A stretch of 64,000 bases of DNA from QHXQ01 sp963788965 (lineage in GTDB: Bacteria; Acidobacteriota; Blastocatellia; Pyrinomonadales; Pyrinomonadaceae), in NCBI GenBank assembly GCA_963788965.1, contig CAWBIK010000006.1, forward strand, positions 1-64,000, in the 5' to 3' direction. The notes under the pieces are model-generated. The model was not told where the DNA came from. It did not search any database and was given only the letters and a program-made list of their open reading frames with translations. The position numbers and the translations under genes were made by a program. This document shows positions 29,136-38,385 of this stretch, piece after piece. Positions within the stretch are counted from its first letter, which is position 1; the number at the start of each line of letters is the position of its first letter.

Positions 29136-31274
29136 TCATATCACGAAGCCCACTTGCCGCTGGCTGACTGATGGAGGGCTTACGATAGCTTCATTAAAAG
29201 CTCGTCTATCACCTATGAGAACTACTTGTTCGATTCCTCTGGTCAAGGCTGTGTAAATCAGCGTCCGATCAAGTAAGCGGCTTTGGTTGATTGGAATGGC
29301 AACCCTTTTAAATTGGCTCCCTTGCGCTTTGTGAACTGTAATCCCATAAGCGAGCGCGACCTTATCAAAATCTGGTTCTCTGAGTAGGTGCGTTACTCCT
29401 TCGAAATTACAGCGTATTAACAGTCCACTCTCATCAGCACTGACATCATTAATACGCCCAAGTGTGCCATTAAAAAGCATGCGCTCGTAATCATTTTCGA
29501 GATATATGACTGGGTCTCCTACGGCGAATTGCCATGATGGTATCCGACGTTGACCTACCGATAGAGCTTGATGGAAATAATCATTTATTGCTCGCACCCC
29601 CGCCCCACCTGACTTGAGAACTCCAAGTATTTGTATCTCTGTTTGGTGCCCACACGATTTGGAGACATCAAATAGGAGGTTAACAATCTTCTCTAGCGAG
29701 CAGTCAATGAAGCTGACGCCCACTCCATTGCCGTTAAATGAATCGAGATGCGGCACGACACCGTTTCGAATGGACAAGGCTACGCCGGGAATACCGGTGA
29801 CCTCTGATTGGCGATGAACCTGTATCAGTTCTACGCGTGGGACACTGTTACATTCAACGATTTTGTGGAATACCAATCCGAATCCTATTGGCGGTAGCTG
29901 GTAAGGATCGCCGACCATTAAAAGGCGCACTCCGTCGGGAAGGTTGCGTACAATCCGGTGCATTATAGGCAGATCGAGCATAGACGATTCATCAATAATA
30001 ATGAGGGAATCTGGCTCAATGCTTAAATGGCCCTTTTGGACGTTGCTGATGAGCATGGCAATCGTCGTCGCTTCGTGGCCCGTTGCCTCTCGCATCCGTT
30101 GCGCGGCACGCCCTGATAGCGCCATCTGGTAAACAGTCCCGCCAGCCTCCACCACTATATCGATAACGATCTTTAAGACGGTAGTTTTGCCCACACCTGC
30201 ACCGCCAGTGAGTACACTGAGGGGCTCGGTTACGGACATCGTTACAGCTTTCCGCTGCTCCACGTTGAGCCTTATGCCGTATGACAACTCATACTCCGAG
30301 ATTTTCTTCTCAATGAGGGGTGGGATGATCCGGTTCAAAGAGTAAAAAAGTTGTCCTTGGCGAGGAGTCGCACGACCTTGAATGCGAGTGAGACACTTGG
30401 CGATGCCAGATTCAATTGAAGCTGCTCCAATAGGCTGATACCCGCTTTGCTCGTTCCCTACGATTGCCATATCGTCAAGGGCAAGCCGAAGGGCTCTCTC
30501 TGCCGTGATTGCGTTTACTCCGAGCAAATGGCGTATGCGCTGGAGCAATGCGGGGTGGCTTGTTAGTGTATGTTTTTCCGTGAGGCGAGCGTAGAGGCAA
30601 GATTCAACAGCCCCGATGAGCCTACGCTCATCATTACGATTGACGCCAAGTTGTTGTGCGGCTCTGTCAACAATTTCCCACCCGGCGAAGGCGAGCATGC
30701 AATACGGGTTACGCCCAAGCACCTCAATAGCTTTATCGCCCCAACAGCGCCATACCTTGCCAGCCAGCCGGGCATTGAAATTGTACTTATCCAGAAAGGC
30801 TACGACCTCAGCTTCAGCTTGATTGTTGCGCCAAGCATGGACCAAGCTCTGGGCAGCCAAGGGCGTCAGAATCTCTTCAAGCCTGACAATGTTTCCTTCG
30901 TCAAGTAGTTGGGTAAGCTCGTCACCAAAATGATTATAAAGCTTCTTAGCTTTGCCTAACCCGACACCTTTGAACCTAGGATTGTTAGCAATATAGAGGA
31001 CAACTAGTTGCCCTTGTGGCGACATCTTTTCGCAACGGTCAGCGTAAAGCTGATCTCCATAAACGGAGTCCCTTTTGAATTCACCTTCAACCTTCCAAAG
31101 TTCGCCTAGCGAAACCTCGCTTGGAAAGGTGTCTTTATGGGCGACGACCCGAACGTGCATGCCGTGCTCGTTCTTGCCGCTAAAAACTATTAATCCCTGA
31201 TATCCTCGCCGCAAGACAGCGGTGACTAGAATGCTAATCTCCTCTTTCCGCTGTTGAGAGGCCAGCTCAGTCAT
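29136..31274 (-). CDS. RecD-like (RecD2/TraA-type) SF1 helicase
   Basis: 712 aa. The N-terminal half carries an OB-like segment and helix-hairpin-helix-like repeats typical of RecD2. The helicase core has motif I VLTGGAGVGKTT (about residue 362), motif II IIIDESSM, motif III LLMVGDPYQLPPIG, and motif VI GITVHKAQGSQF with YTALTRG. It unwinds DNA 5'-to-3' in the known family. It starts 14 bases after the coiled-coil gene and lies 150 bases upstream of the SMC-like gene, so it is either part of the defence operon or a recombination helper. Confidence 0.9.
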   Translation of the reverse strand: MTELASQQRKEEISILVTAVLRRGYQGLIVFSGKNEHGMHVRVVAHKDTFPSEVSLGELWKVEGEFKRDSVYGDQLYADRCEKMSPQGQLVVLYIANNPRFKGVGLGKAKKLYNHFGDELTQLLDEGNIVRLEEILTPLAAQSLVHAWRNNQAEAEVVAFLDKYNFNARLAGKVWRCWGDKAIEVLGRNPYCMLAFAGWEIVDRAAQQLGVNRNDERRLIGAVESCLYARLTEKHTLTSHPALLQRIRHLLGVNAITAERALRLALDDMAIVGNEQSGYQPIGAASIESGIAKCLTRIQGRATPRQGQLFYSLNRIIPPLIEKKISEYELSYGIRLNVEQRKAVTMSVTEPLSVLTGGAGVGKTTVLKIVIDIVVEAGGTVYQMALSGRAAQRMREATGHEATTIAMLISNVQKGHLSIEPDSLIIIDESSMLDLPIMHRIVRNLPDGVRLLMVGDPYQLPPIGFGLVFHKIVECNSVPRVELIQVHRQSEVTGIPGVALSIRNGVVPHLDSFNGNGVGVSFIDCSLEKIVNLLFDVSKSCGHQTEIQILGVLKSGGAGVRAINDYFHQALSVGQRRIPSWQFAVGDPVIYLENDYERMLFNGTLGRINDVSADESGLLIRCNFEGVTHLLREPDFDKVALAYGITVHKAQGSQFKRVAIPINQSRLLDRTLIYTALTRGIEQVVLIGDRRAFNEAIVSPPSVSQRQVGFVI

Positions 31275-31288
31275 AGATATAAAAAAGA

Positions 31289-31759
31289 TCAGTGAGGAAG
31301 TATTCTGCGTCCAGTCTCGGAGATCATATTCTCAATTAACTCGAACCTGGTTTTCTCATCATTCAATATTTTGATCTCCGAACGTAACTCATAATTCTCT
31401 GCCGTTAAGACAGCAAGTTTTTCTTCAAGGTCTTTGATACGTCGATCACGTATCTCTACCTGCTTCTGAGCGGCATCTTCTCGCTTACGTTCTGTTGCCG
31501 CAGATATACCAGATGTAGGATTTACCTTAGTTGATTCCGTCCTTTGCGCTTCAATTGTTTCGCTTATCGCTGCTAACAGCTTTGGGTATATATTGGGATT
31601 CTTATAGAGATTTTCGCGACCAATGTTACTGTCGCGCCCGACTTGTGTAATGTTGACCTCACCGTTAACTTTCACGGGCAGATACTTACCTTGAGCACGA
31701 AGACCGTTCCAATACTCTTCCCACTTCCGCTCGTTCTCCTTACCAGCTTGGAGGCTCAT
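31289..31759 (-). CDS. 156-aa coiled-coil DNA-binding-like protein (TnpC/KfrA-like)
   Basis: The N-terminal half has an HTH-like segment (VNITQVGRDSNIGRENLYKN, residues about 33-52). Residues 92-145 form a long coiled coil (VEIRDRRIKDLEEKLAVLTA and on). This resembles the accessory TnpC proteins of Tn554-like elements. It starts 11 bases after thyA, preceded by AAGGAGAAAT. Confidence 0.65.
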   Translation of the reverse strand: MSLQAGKENERKWEEYWNGLRAQGKYLPVKVNGEVNITQVGRDSNIGRENLYKNPNIYPKLLAAISETIEAQRTESTKVNPTSGISAATERKREDAAQKQVEIRDRRIKDLEEKLAVLTAENYELRSEIKILNDEKTRFELIENMISETGRRILPH

Positions 31760-31770
31760 TTAATTTCTCC

Positions 31771-32565
31771 TTACACGGCTACGGGCGCAGCAATGTGAGG
31801 GTGGGCTTGATAATTAGCGATTTCAAAGTCCTCGAACTCGTAACTGAAAATAGAATCCGGTTTTCGCTTAATTATTAGTTGAGGCAGTGGATATGGCTCA
31901 CGTGCGAGTTGTAGTTTCACCTGTTCAATGTGGTTCATGTAGATATGACAATCGCCTCCGGTCCATATGAACTCACCAACACCAAGATCACATTGTTGGG
32001 CAATCATGTGTGTCAGCAGAGAATAACTTAATAAATTATAGGGAAGTCCGATGAGTGTATCGGCAGACCTTTGATACAACTGACAGGATAGTTTTCCTGC
32101 TACCACATAGAATTGAAAAAAAGCGTGGCAGGGCGCGAGCGCCATTTTACCCAGTTCACCTACATTCCACGCGGATACAATCAGTCGGCGAGAGTCAGGA
32201 TTGGTCTTGATCTCCTTGATGACCTGGCTGATCTGGTCAATTACTTTTCCGTCAGCCGACTCCCAACTGCGCCATTGCTTGCCATAAACTGGCCCTAGCT
32301 CACCTTTCTCATCAGCCCACTCATTCCAAATACTAACGCCATGATCTTTAAGATATTTGATATTTGTGTCGCCTCTCAAAAGCCACAACAGTTCGTAGAT
32401 GATGGATCGCAGATGAAGTTTCTTGGTAGTAACGACCGGAAGCCCCTCTTCCAACGGAAACCGCATCTGGTGTCCAAACACACTAATGGTGCCAGTCCCC
32501 GTGCGGTCGTCCTTCCGGACGCCGTTTTTAAGAATATGATCAAGCAAGTCTAAATACTGCCTCAT
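31771..32565 (-). CDS. thyA: Element-borne thymidylate synthase
   Basis: Complete 264-aa ThyA, which methylates dUMP using methylene-tetrahydrofolate. Visible: DRTGTGTISVFG at the start, LGPVYGKQWRSW, the active Cys in LAPCHAFFQF, SRRLIVSAWN, QRSADTLIGLPYNLLSYSLL and WTGGDCHIYMNHIEQV, ending HPHIAAPVAV. It differs clearly from the host copy and uses AT-rich codons. Its start overlaps the preceding coiled-coil gene by 4 bases (ATGA), so it is part of the recombinase operon and restores the function lost by insertion. Confidence 0.97.
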   Translation of the reverse strand: MRQYLDLLDHILKNGVRKDDRTGTGTISVFGHQMRFPLEEGLPVVTTKKLHLRSIIYELLWLLRGDTNIKYLKDHGVSIWNEWADEKGELGPVYGKQWRSWESADGKVIDQISQVIKEIKTNPDSRRLIVSAWNVGELGKMALAPCHAFFQFYVVAGKLSCQLYQRSADTLIGLPYNLLSYSLLTHMIAQQCDLGVGEFIWTGGDCHIYMNHIEQVKLQLAREPYPLPQLIIKRKPDSIFSYEFEDFEIANYQAHPHIAAPVAV

Positions 32566-33119
32566 TTTTTCTTCTTTTTAGCTCCTTTACTTTCCTTTAT
32601 AACCCGAATACTCACTACGTTGGTTCTGCCGCTATGTACTTGTTTGAGCCGTCGCAACTCCCGCTCCAATTTCCGTTTCACATCATTAAGAACGACTATT
32701 TCATCTTCAAGCACTTTATTAGTATCAGTTAATCTTGCCTTCCCATCCTCTAACTCTTGCACCCGATCAAATAGTTCTCCGTTCTGCTCCTGCAAATTCC
32801 GAACCTGCCTGATAAGCAGTTTCTCACGTTCGATATGTTTCCCTACGCTAAGCTTATGTTCGGCTGTAATGTTTTTCTGCTTGCCATCTTTACTGGCTTG
32901 ACGCTCTTCCTTAATCTTCTTTAGCTCGCTTATGGGCCAGCCCCGGTTATGAAGCGTCTTGCGGGTGCAACCCACTAGTTCAGCAAGTTTTTCCTGCGTT
33001 GCAGGAATGGATCGGGTCTTTTTTATTGTCGCAATTGCATCCTGGATTTTCCGTGTTAAGTCCTCGAAGTCTTGCTCATTACGTTCCTCAAACGGTAGCC
33101 GTTTCAGTTCATTCCGCAT
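32562..33119 (-). CDS. 185-aa HTH and coiled-coil accessory protein of the recombinase operon
   Basis: The HTH-like segment is at about residues 38-62 (ATQEKLAELVGCTRKTLHNR), followed by a coiled coil (about 105-160) and a basic Lys-rich end. It is comparable with TnpC-type helpers that orient Tn554-like transposition. Overlaps: 11 bases with the recombinase before it and 4 bases with thyA after it. Confidence 0.72.
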   Translation of the reverse strand: MRNELKRLPFEERNEQDFEDLTRKIQDAIATIKKTRSIPATQEKLAELVGCTRKTLHNRGWPISELKKIKEERQASKDGKQKNITAEHKLSVGKHIEREKLLIRQVRNLQEQNGELFDRVQELEDGKARLTDTNKVLEDEIVVLNDVKRKLERELRRLKQVHSGRTNVVSIRVIKESKGAKKKKK

Positions 33120-35109
33120 GGACCTCTTCTTTCAGAACACCATTAGGATCATGGCCCAATTGCTTTAGCATGCTCGCTAAGCTATCCCGCTCAGTCTCCC
33201 AATGCTGTCTGAGAAATGCCTGATCGGGCGAATTAAGGTTCTTAACAGCATTTCGGTATCGATCAATAACGTCTGCCACCCGTGATTCTGGCACGACTGA
33301 GTGTTTACAGATGTAAGGGTTACAGTTTAAGTCACCGATGCAGGGTGGAGGTTGTTCTTTGAGCTTACTGGGATCAACATGGTTTCGGGTACACCATCCA
33401 ACGCCTGTTCGGATCAAAGTCCCGCCAAACTCGGCGTACTTATTGATGTATTTTTCCCGCGATACACCGGATAACCCTTGCCCTACGAAAAACGCTTCTG
33501 TCTTTTCAACATGAATAGCTGCGCCCCCTCCAGCAAACTTGCGGCCTTCGCCATAAAGAGAGCGGACGACCTGAAGTTTCGCCTCCTTCATGGCGTTCAT
33601 CCCGGTAGCATTCTCCACGATCCTTTCCCGCTGCATCCCGTATATCGTAGAAGTGTCGTTGCTTTTATAAGAAGCTTCTATTAGGCGGGTATGGTAGTGA
33701 TGCAATTGCCTTGTAATGTACGGTATCCCAACCTCTGCCTTCGCCAGTTGATATACGAGACCGTTCCGGAACTGGTGCGTTGAGAGTTCCCACTTAGACC
33801 ACGTTTGTTCCTTATCTATCTTGTTAAGATATTGTTTTAGACGAGAGATCAGCCCATGATTTGATACCGGAGTTTCTTCCTCGTCCACTTTAACTGTCAC
33901 AAAATTGCTAAACAGAAATTGGTTGAAAGTACAGCGGGATAATACTTCTAGAGCTCGCACGGCATCTTGCACGATATCAATTGCCACCCACTCGTCCTCG
34001 TCGAGCGGCAGATTTGTACGTTGACCCTTTATCAAGGTTGATTTGATAAGATGCACCCCCCTCCTCCCGATGAGACATCCGGTTCGGAGGGAAGCGGCTT
34101 CGCTGTAGCGCATTGCAGTGTATAGCAGAATAATCACCTGAGCAGCACACTGAACATCGAACAGAAAATCCTTCAGAATCTCTGGCTGAAATCCAAATGT
34201 TCGCTCAAAATGATACGTGTGTGTCTTAACACCACTATGTTTCCTATTCCGAGTAAAACGGCGTCTTTCTACATAGCTTTCGAACATTGCTGGAAAGTTC
34301 GGCCACCTCTGGCTATAAGCCTCGCGCATAGCAAAACCAGCCTGAGAGTCTCGAAGTTCTATCCCCATAAGGAAAAGGAAACTTCCAACTAAATCGCAAG
34401 ACTTGTTAGAGAGCAACCTGAATAAATTGTCAGGCAAAGTCTCGATGCCTTCTCTTTCTTTCTCAGTCCTCCAATTGACATTTTTAAGATCAAGGCGATT
34501 CCACTTGAGTCGTCCAGATTTCAGATTCGCCTGTATATACTCATTGCCGAATAACCTAAGTATTCTTTTAGCCCCAGTAGAGTGGTAAGGGTAGGTGTCG
34601 GCGGCCTTTTGTATGTCTTTAATCGTAATATCAGTAAGCTTTCGGATTCGAGCAATGCCGTTATGCAATAGATTTTGTAGGTAGATGTGAGAGAAGAAGT
34701 TAACTGTGATATTAGTGTACTGGACTATCGTGATCGCTTTTCTGCCTTCTTTGACCTTCTTCCCCCGCGTTTCGACAAGGGATGGGAACATGGCATAGAT
34801 GAAGATGGCACGTCGGATGTCTTCAACTATCTCTTCTGGCAGCATTGCTAAGAATTTCTGATGGCCTGTTTGAAGTATATTTTTTTGACAGGCTTCCGTC
34901 CCTATTGTGATTGCGTCCCAATCGAATCTCAATTTATAGTCGCCAACGACTTTAAGCCTTGCATTGTGTTCATCACTCCAGTCCCACACAGGGTCGCCAA
35001 AACGTGATTTCTTGGAGACAGGAATGTTTGGATTGAAAATGAAGTTGGCAGCGATGATTGAGCCAAGGTGCTGTAATGTATATCCATAAGATGCATAATT
35101 TAGGCTCAT
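33109..35109 (-). CDS. Tyrosine recombinase 3 of the element
   Basis: About 666 aa from the ATG at 35109, which sits 2 bases after the stop of recombinase 2 and behind GGAGAA. A Met 75 bases upstream is less likely. Catalytic-type residues are visible: Arg in TAMRYSEAASL, the box STHQFRNGLV (H-x-x-R), and H/Y in HHYHTRLIEASYKS. A Cys-rich end (CTRNH, CIGDLNCNPYICKH) may bind zinc. The length and tail resemble the large TnpB-type recombinases. Confidence 0.85.
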   Translation of the reverse strand: MSLNYASYGYTLQHLGSIIAANFIFNPNIPVSKKSRFGDPVWDWSDEHNARLKVVGDYKLRFDWDAITIGTEACQKNILQTGHQKFLAMLPEEIVEDIRRAIFIYAMFPSLVETRGKKVKEGRKAITIVQYTNITVNFFSHIYLQNLLHNGIARIRKLTDITIKDIQKAADTYPYHSTGAKRILRLFGNEYIQANLKSGRLKWNRLDLKNVNWRTEKEREGIETLPDNLFRLLSNKSCDLVGSFLFLMGIELRDSQAGFAMREAYSQRWPNFPAMFESYVERRRFTRNRKHSGVKTHTYHFERTFGFQPEILKDFLFDVQCAAQVIILLYTAMRYSEAASLRTGCLIGRRGVHLIKSTLIKGQRTNLPLDEDEWVAIDIVQDAVRALEVLSRCTFNQFLFSNFVTVKVDEEETPVSNHGLISRLKQYLNKIDKEQTWSKWELSTHQFRNGLVYQLAKAEVGIPYITRQLHHYHTRLIEASYKSNDTSTIYGMQRERIVENATGMNAMKEAKLQVVRSLYGEGRKFAGGGAAIHVEKTEAFFVGQGLSGVSREKYINKYAEFGGTLIRTGVGWCTRNHVDPSKLKEQPPPCIGDLNCNPYICKHSVVPESRVADVIDRYRNAVKNLNSPDQAFLRQHWETERDSLASMLKQLGHDPNGVLKEEVHAE

Positions 35110-35111
35110 AA

Positions 35112-37046
35112 TTATTCTCCAGCTTGGTAAATGAAAGTGTCCAAAACTTCGAACTCTGCGCCCCCGGCTAGTTCGGCAGCCCATTCCAGTTTCTCTTGCG
35201 AGAACAACACGTCGGGCGACAGGATTTCGTCCAGCACCATCAAGATCTTTTTATAGAGTTCTCCCTGCCGCGGTATTTCGTTTACATTGCTAAGTGCACG
35301 CATGATCTCATTCCGATAGGCGAAGAGCCTTGGCAGATTCATCTCAGTAATCAGCACGTTTTCGCATTGCAGACACATATTCCAAAAAGTACAGGCATCA
35401 CCCTCGTGATAGCTCTTACTTTTTTTTACTACTTCGGGAGGATTATAAGGGTTTTTGCAGTGGCAGACGGGAGCCTTAAAGATATACTCGCCCGGTTTAG
35501 CATTGGCGGTTGCAGCTATCGGTAGCGGTTCACGCTCATATGCGCGTTTGTTCTCTTTGATGATTGTCAGTTCACGCTGTATCTTGCGGTGAAAATCAGT
35601 TGTGGACTTCAGCCTGTCAATGTAAGCAAGTGTGGTGACAATTGACTTGTGCCCAGCGACCGCCATGATGTCGAAGATGTCATACCCTTGCGTAACCATC
35701 TCGGTGAACTTTGTAGGTCGGAAGCGCGAAAGGGTGAAGACAAGCGGCTTGCCATCACTCCCGCGCAAGTCGTACTCCTTAACAATCCCGCGTGTCCAGT
35801 CCGATATAACATTGCAATCAACCACATTCACCTTGCCAAACATGTTCCCGCTACAAGGCTGATAAAGGAATAAACAATTCCGATCTTCTTCAGCCGCAAG
35901 CGTTATTAGCGGCTCGGTCAACTCTAAGATAGTTTTAATAGTCTTACTTATAATCTGCGACTGCCGTTGACCAAACGCCATAAACTTATCGTCCTCGACC
36001 TTGTCATATAGTATTACGTGCAATTCCTTATCACCGCCGCTTCGGCGCTTTTCGTATTCGAGGAAAGGTAGCCCAGTCAGTGGATGCGCCTCGTTGAAAC
36101 AATCTCGTTTCAACGATACTAGCGACTCGACGTTCAACCCGGTCTCAGAGATTAGTTTGACTACTAACGGCATGATCAGATCCAAGTCTATTAATGAAGA
36201 GACACCCCATTGTCTGTAAAGCTTATTTAGCCCGCCGTGTATATTGGTTGCGCTGCTGAAGAACCTTTTATGCTTCTTCTTATTTTCTGGCGTCATCGGT
36301 AGGGGGATACAATCCATTACATTCTCGAAGTACCAGCGCATATTGTCGTCACAGGTAACGAGGCTGTCACCATTAAGTGCTTTAACCCAACATGTCCAAC
36401 CTTGACCAAGAACCTTATCGTAGCGATTGACACCCTGCCTCTCTATCTTCCTCGGATCACAGCCTTTGCCCGTTTTACGGTAAGGCCGCAGCAAGCCTCT
36501 GGAATACTGAACCAATGGGGAGATAACATTAAAGATGGTTGTATACTCTTTGTTCGAATACGCAGTGCGCACTAATGTCTCACGCACTGCTGATGGCATG
36601 ACTACGTTGATCACAGCTCGATCAATATAGTTGTTCTCGTAAGCGTACTCCATCGTCTTCCGAAGGCCGCTGAAATTACTGATTAGAGTATAAGAAGTTA
36701 AGTAGTCTTCAGTACCCTCAATATTGGTTGCTACGACCCATTGCTTAACTTTATGCAACGCCATCACATCCCACTCATCTCTAATATAAAAGCGCGGATT
36801 ACCGTCTAATAGTGGATTGTAATTATTTGTCTCTTGTAAGAACTTTTTGTAAAAGGCTAAGGCCGTCCTGAAATTGGCTTTAGAATCGTCATTTTCGTAG
36901 AGGGACATCTTCTCCTTAAATATCCAATCCACCTGAGCGTAAGGATTCTCAAATGTAGGCTCAGGCATAGGAAGTTGGAATTCAATAATTTTATTCATAA
37001 CTGAATTTGGTCCATTGAAGTATGTGTTGTCCGATATCAGCTTCAT
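35112..37046 (-). CDS. Tyrosine recombinase 2 of the element (TnpB-like)
   Basis: 644 aa. The C-terminal catalytic part has LSRFRPTKF and AGHKSIVTTLAYIDR (His and nucleophile Tyr). The position of the first catalytic Arg reads SETGLNVESLVSL, Asn instead of Arg. A Cys/His-rich tail (CHCKNP, CTFWNMCLQCENVLI) follows, as in Tn554 TnpB. It may act as a partner subunit with reduced catalysis. Confidence 0.85.
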   Translation of the reverse strand: MKLISDNTYFNGPNSVMNKIIEFQLPMPEPTFENPYAQVDWIFKEKMSLYENDDSKANFRTALAFYKKFLQETNNYNPLLDGNPRFYIRDEWDVMALHKVKQWVVATNIEGTEDYLTSYTLISNFSGLRKTMEYAYENNYIDRAVINVVMPSAVRETLVRTAYSNKEYTTIFNVISPLVQYSRGLLRPYRKTGKGCDPRKIERQGVNRYDKVLGQGWTCWVKALNGDSLVTCDDNMRWYFENVMDCIPLPMTPENKKKHKRFFSSATNIHGGLNKLYRQWGVSSLIDLDLIMPLVVKLISETGLNVESLVSLKRDCFNEAHPLTGLPFLEYEKRRSGGDKELHVILYDKVEDDKFMAFGQRQSQIISKTIKTILELTEPLITLAAEEDRNCLFLYQPCSGNMFGKVNVVDCNVISDWTRGIVKEYDLRGSDGKPLVFTLSRFRPTKFTEMVTQGYDIFDIMAVAGHKSIVTTLAYIDRLKSTTDFHRKIQRELTIIKENKRAYEREPLPIAATANAKPGEYIFKAPVCHCKNPYNPPEVVKKSKSYHEGDACTFWNMCLQCENVLITEMNLPRLFAYRNEIMRALSNVNEIPRQGELYKKILMVLDEILSPDVLFSQEKLEWAAELAGGAEFEVLDTFIYQAGE

Positions 37047-37088
37047 AGGAATACTATGTCTAATATGGTAGTTGTTTGCAGAACAGTG

Positions 37089-38243
37089 TTACTTACGATG
37101 TCCCCTCCTTTCAGTGTGTCTTTCGGGAGGAAGATAGGTGGCATCCTTAATATTCTTTGCTTCTTGATACTTGTCTTTAATGACACTATCACGATTCAAC
37201 TTGGCTAGAATCGCTGGTGGAATGGCGGTATAGATTTCCGTTGTTGTGATCTGATTATGGCCAAAGACCTGCTGCACAAGGAAAAGCCTGTCAAAATAAT
37301 CCTTGCCTAATTCCGAAGCTAATATAGAGAACGCCGCGCCGTGTCGAAGCTTATGCGGTGAGAAGAATTTCGGGTCTAGATTGACACGGGCAGCTGCATA
37401 CCCCATCTGCTTGCCAAAGTTTCTTCTGGATAATCGATAGCCACTAACTGATAGAAAAGCAGGCTTCTCAGGCGCTGTGTTACCAAAATAAGGAGAGAAG
37501 CGGTATTCAGGGTTATTATGGTAGCGTCTGATTCTTGCTAGAACAGGAGCGGAAATTATAGCGACTCTTTCTTTAATTTGACCTCCACGTCCCTTCGATC
37601 CTCGTACGTAGAGAGGGTAATACTTTAACCCATCAGGAAAATTTCTTGGATCAGGCAGCTCGCGTTTGAGCAGGCGTTCAGCTTCTGATATACGCAGCCC
37701 CGTGTCATACAAGAAGTGCCCAAGGCAGCGTTCGCCCTCATTATGGAAGCCGTTAAGTAGCCTGATTATGTCCTCAGAGGTAACGAAACGCGGTTTACGC
37801 CTCTCCGGCATTGGTGAGATTAATTTGCCAGTTTTGTAGGGTGTGTTCTCAAGGCTACGGATCCTGCCACCTTCTTCAGTCGTCAGCCAATCAAAAAGCA
37901 CCTTCACCGCCACCTCACGGTTGCGAAGTGTGCTTACTTCTATACCTGCCGCCTTCCTATCTTTGATCCAGAATTCGATGTCCCGACGAGTTGTTATCTT
38001 AAAGACGGTGTCCAACGGGTACTTAGAATAAGACTCTGCTTCCAGAAGCCATTTGAGGAAATCAGATACGTTCCTGCCATATTGCCAAACAGTTTGTTCC
38101 GAATATCTCGGTCGATTGGAAAGAGCGCGGAGCCACCGAGTCGGCATCTCTATAAGGATGCCGTCGGTGAAGTAGGTGTAGATCCTCTTACCACTATTAT
38201 TAGTGACACAGAGAGTCAACGGGCTGTCATAAATAGAAGCCAT
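37089..38243 (-). CDS. Tyrosine recombinase 1 of the element (TnpA-like)
   Basis: 384 aa. An N-terminal SAM-like core-binding domain is followed by a catalytic domain with Arg in DTGLRISEAERLL, the box SPHKLRHGAAFS, His in VFGHNQITTTEIY and the Tyr in the same segment. All catalytic residues are present. It is the first gene of the operon, with about 125 bases to the element end, and would also be read from the host thyA promoter. Confidence 0.9.
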   Translation of the reverse strand: MASIYDSPLTLCVTNNSGKRIYTYFTDGILIEMPTRWLRALSNRPRYSEQTVWQYGRNVSDFLKWLLEAESYSKYPLDTVFKITTRRDIEFWIKDRKAAGIEVSTLRNREVAVKVLFDWLTTEEGGRIRSLENTPYKTGKLISPMPERRKPRFVTSEDIIRLLNGFHNEGERCLGHFLYDTGLRISEAERLLKRELPDPRNFPDGLKYYPLYVRGSKGRGGQIKERVAIISAPVLARIRRYHNNPEYRFSPYFGNTAPEKPAFLSVSGYRLSRRNFGKQMGYAAARVNLDPKFFSPHKLRHGAAFSILASELGKDYFDRLFLVQQVFGHNQITTTEIYTAIPPAILAKLNRDSVIKDKYQEAKNIKDATYLPPERHTERRGHRK

Positions 38244-38368
38244 ATTGCGTTACACAGGCGGCGCAATATAGCAAAGAGTATTAAAAGTAAACTACAAAAA
38301 TTTTAGCCTACAAAAAAACAAGCGGGTGGTAGCAATTTCGTCCATATATTCACGTATTACCCAATTGA

Positions 38369-38385
38369 TTTTTCATTCCTAAAAA
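38369..38385 (-). repeat. Right terminal inverted repeat of the element
   Basis: Read inward on the minus strand it is TTTTTAGGAATGAAAAA, matching the left end at most positions. The host sequence resumes with GGAAGGC at 38386. Confidence 0.7.

Larger units (their letters stand above)
17262..38385. mobile_element. 21-kb tyrosine-recombinase element inserted in thyA, carrying its own thyA
   Basis: Both halves of the host thyA flank an AT-richer block. Joining GCCGA (ending at 17261) to GGAAGGC (starting at 38386) restores the reading frame through SADAFL-GVPFNISS, so the boundaries are known to within a few bases. The ends carry imperfect inverted repeats (17266-17282 and 38369-38385). The right end holds three tyrosine recombinases plus coiled-coil proteins, as in Tn554-like and recombinase-in-trio elements, with an intact thyA in the same operon. 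Cargo: probable defence modules, regulators, lipid genes and an IS. Confidence 0.9.
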
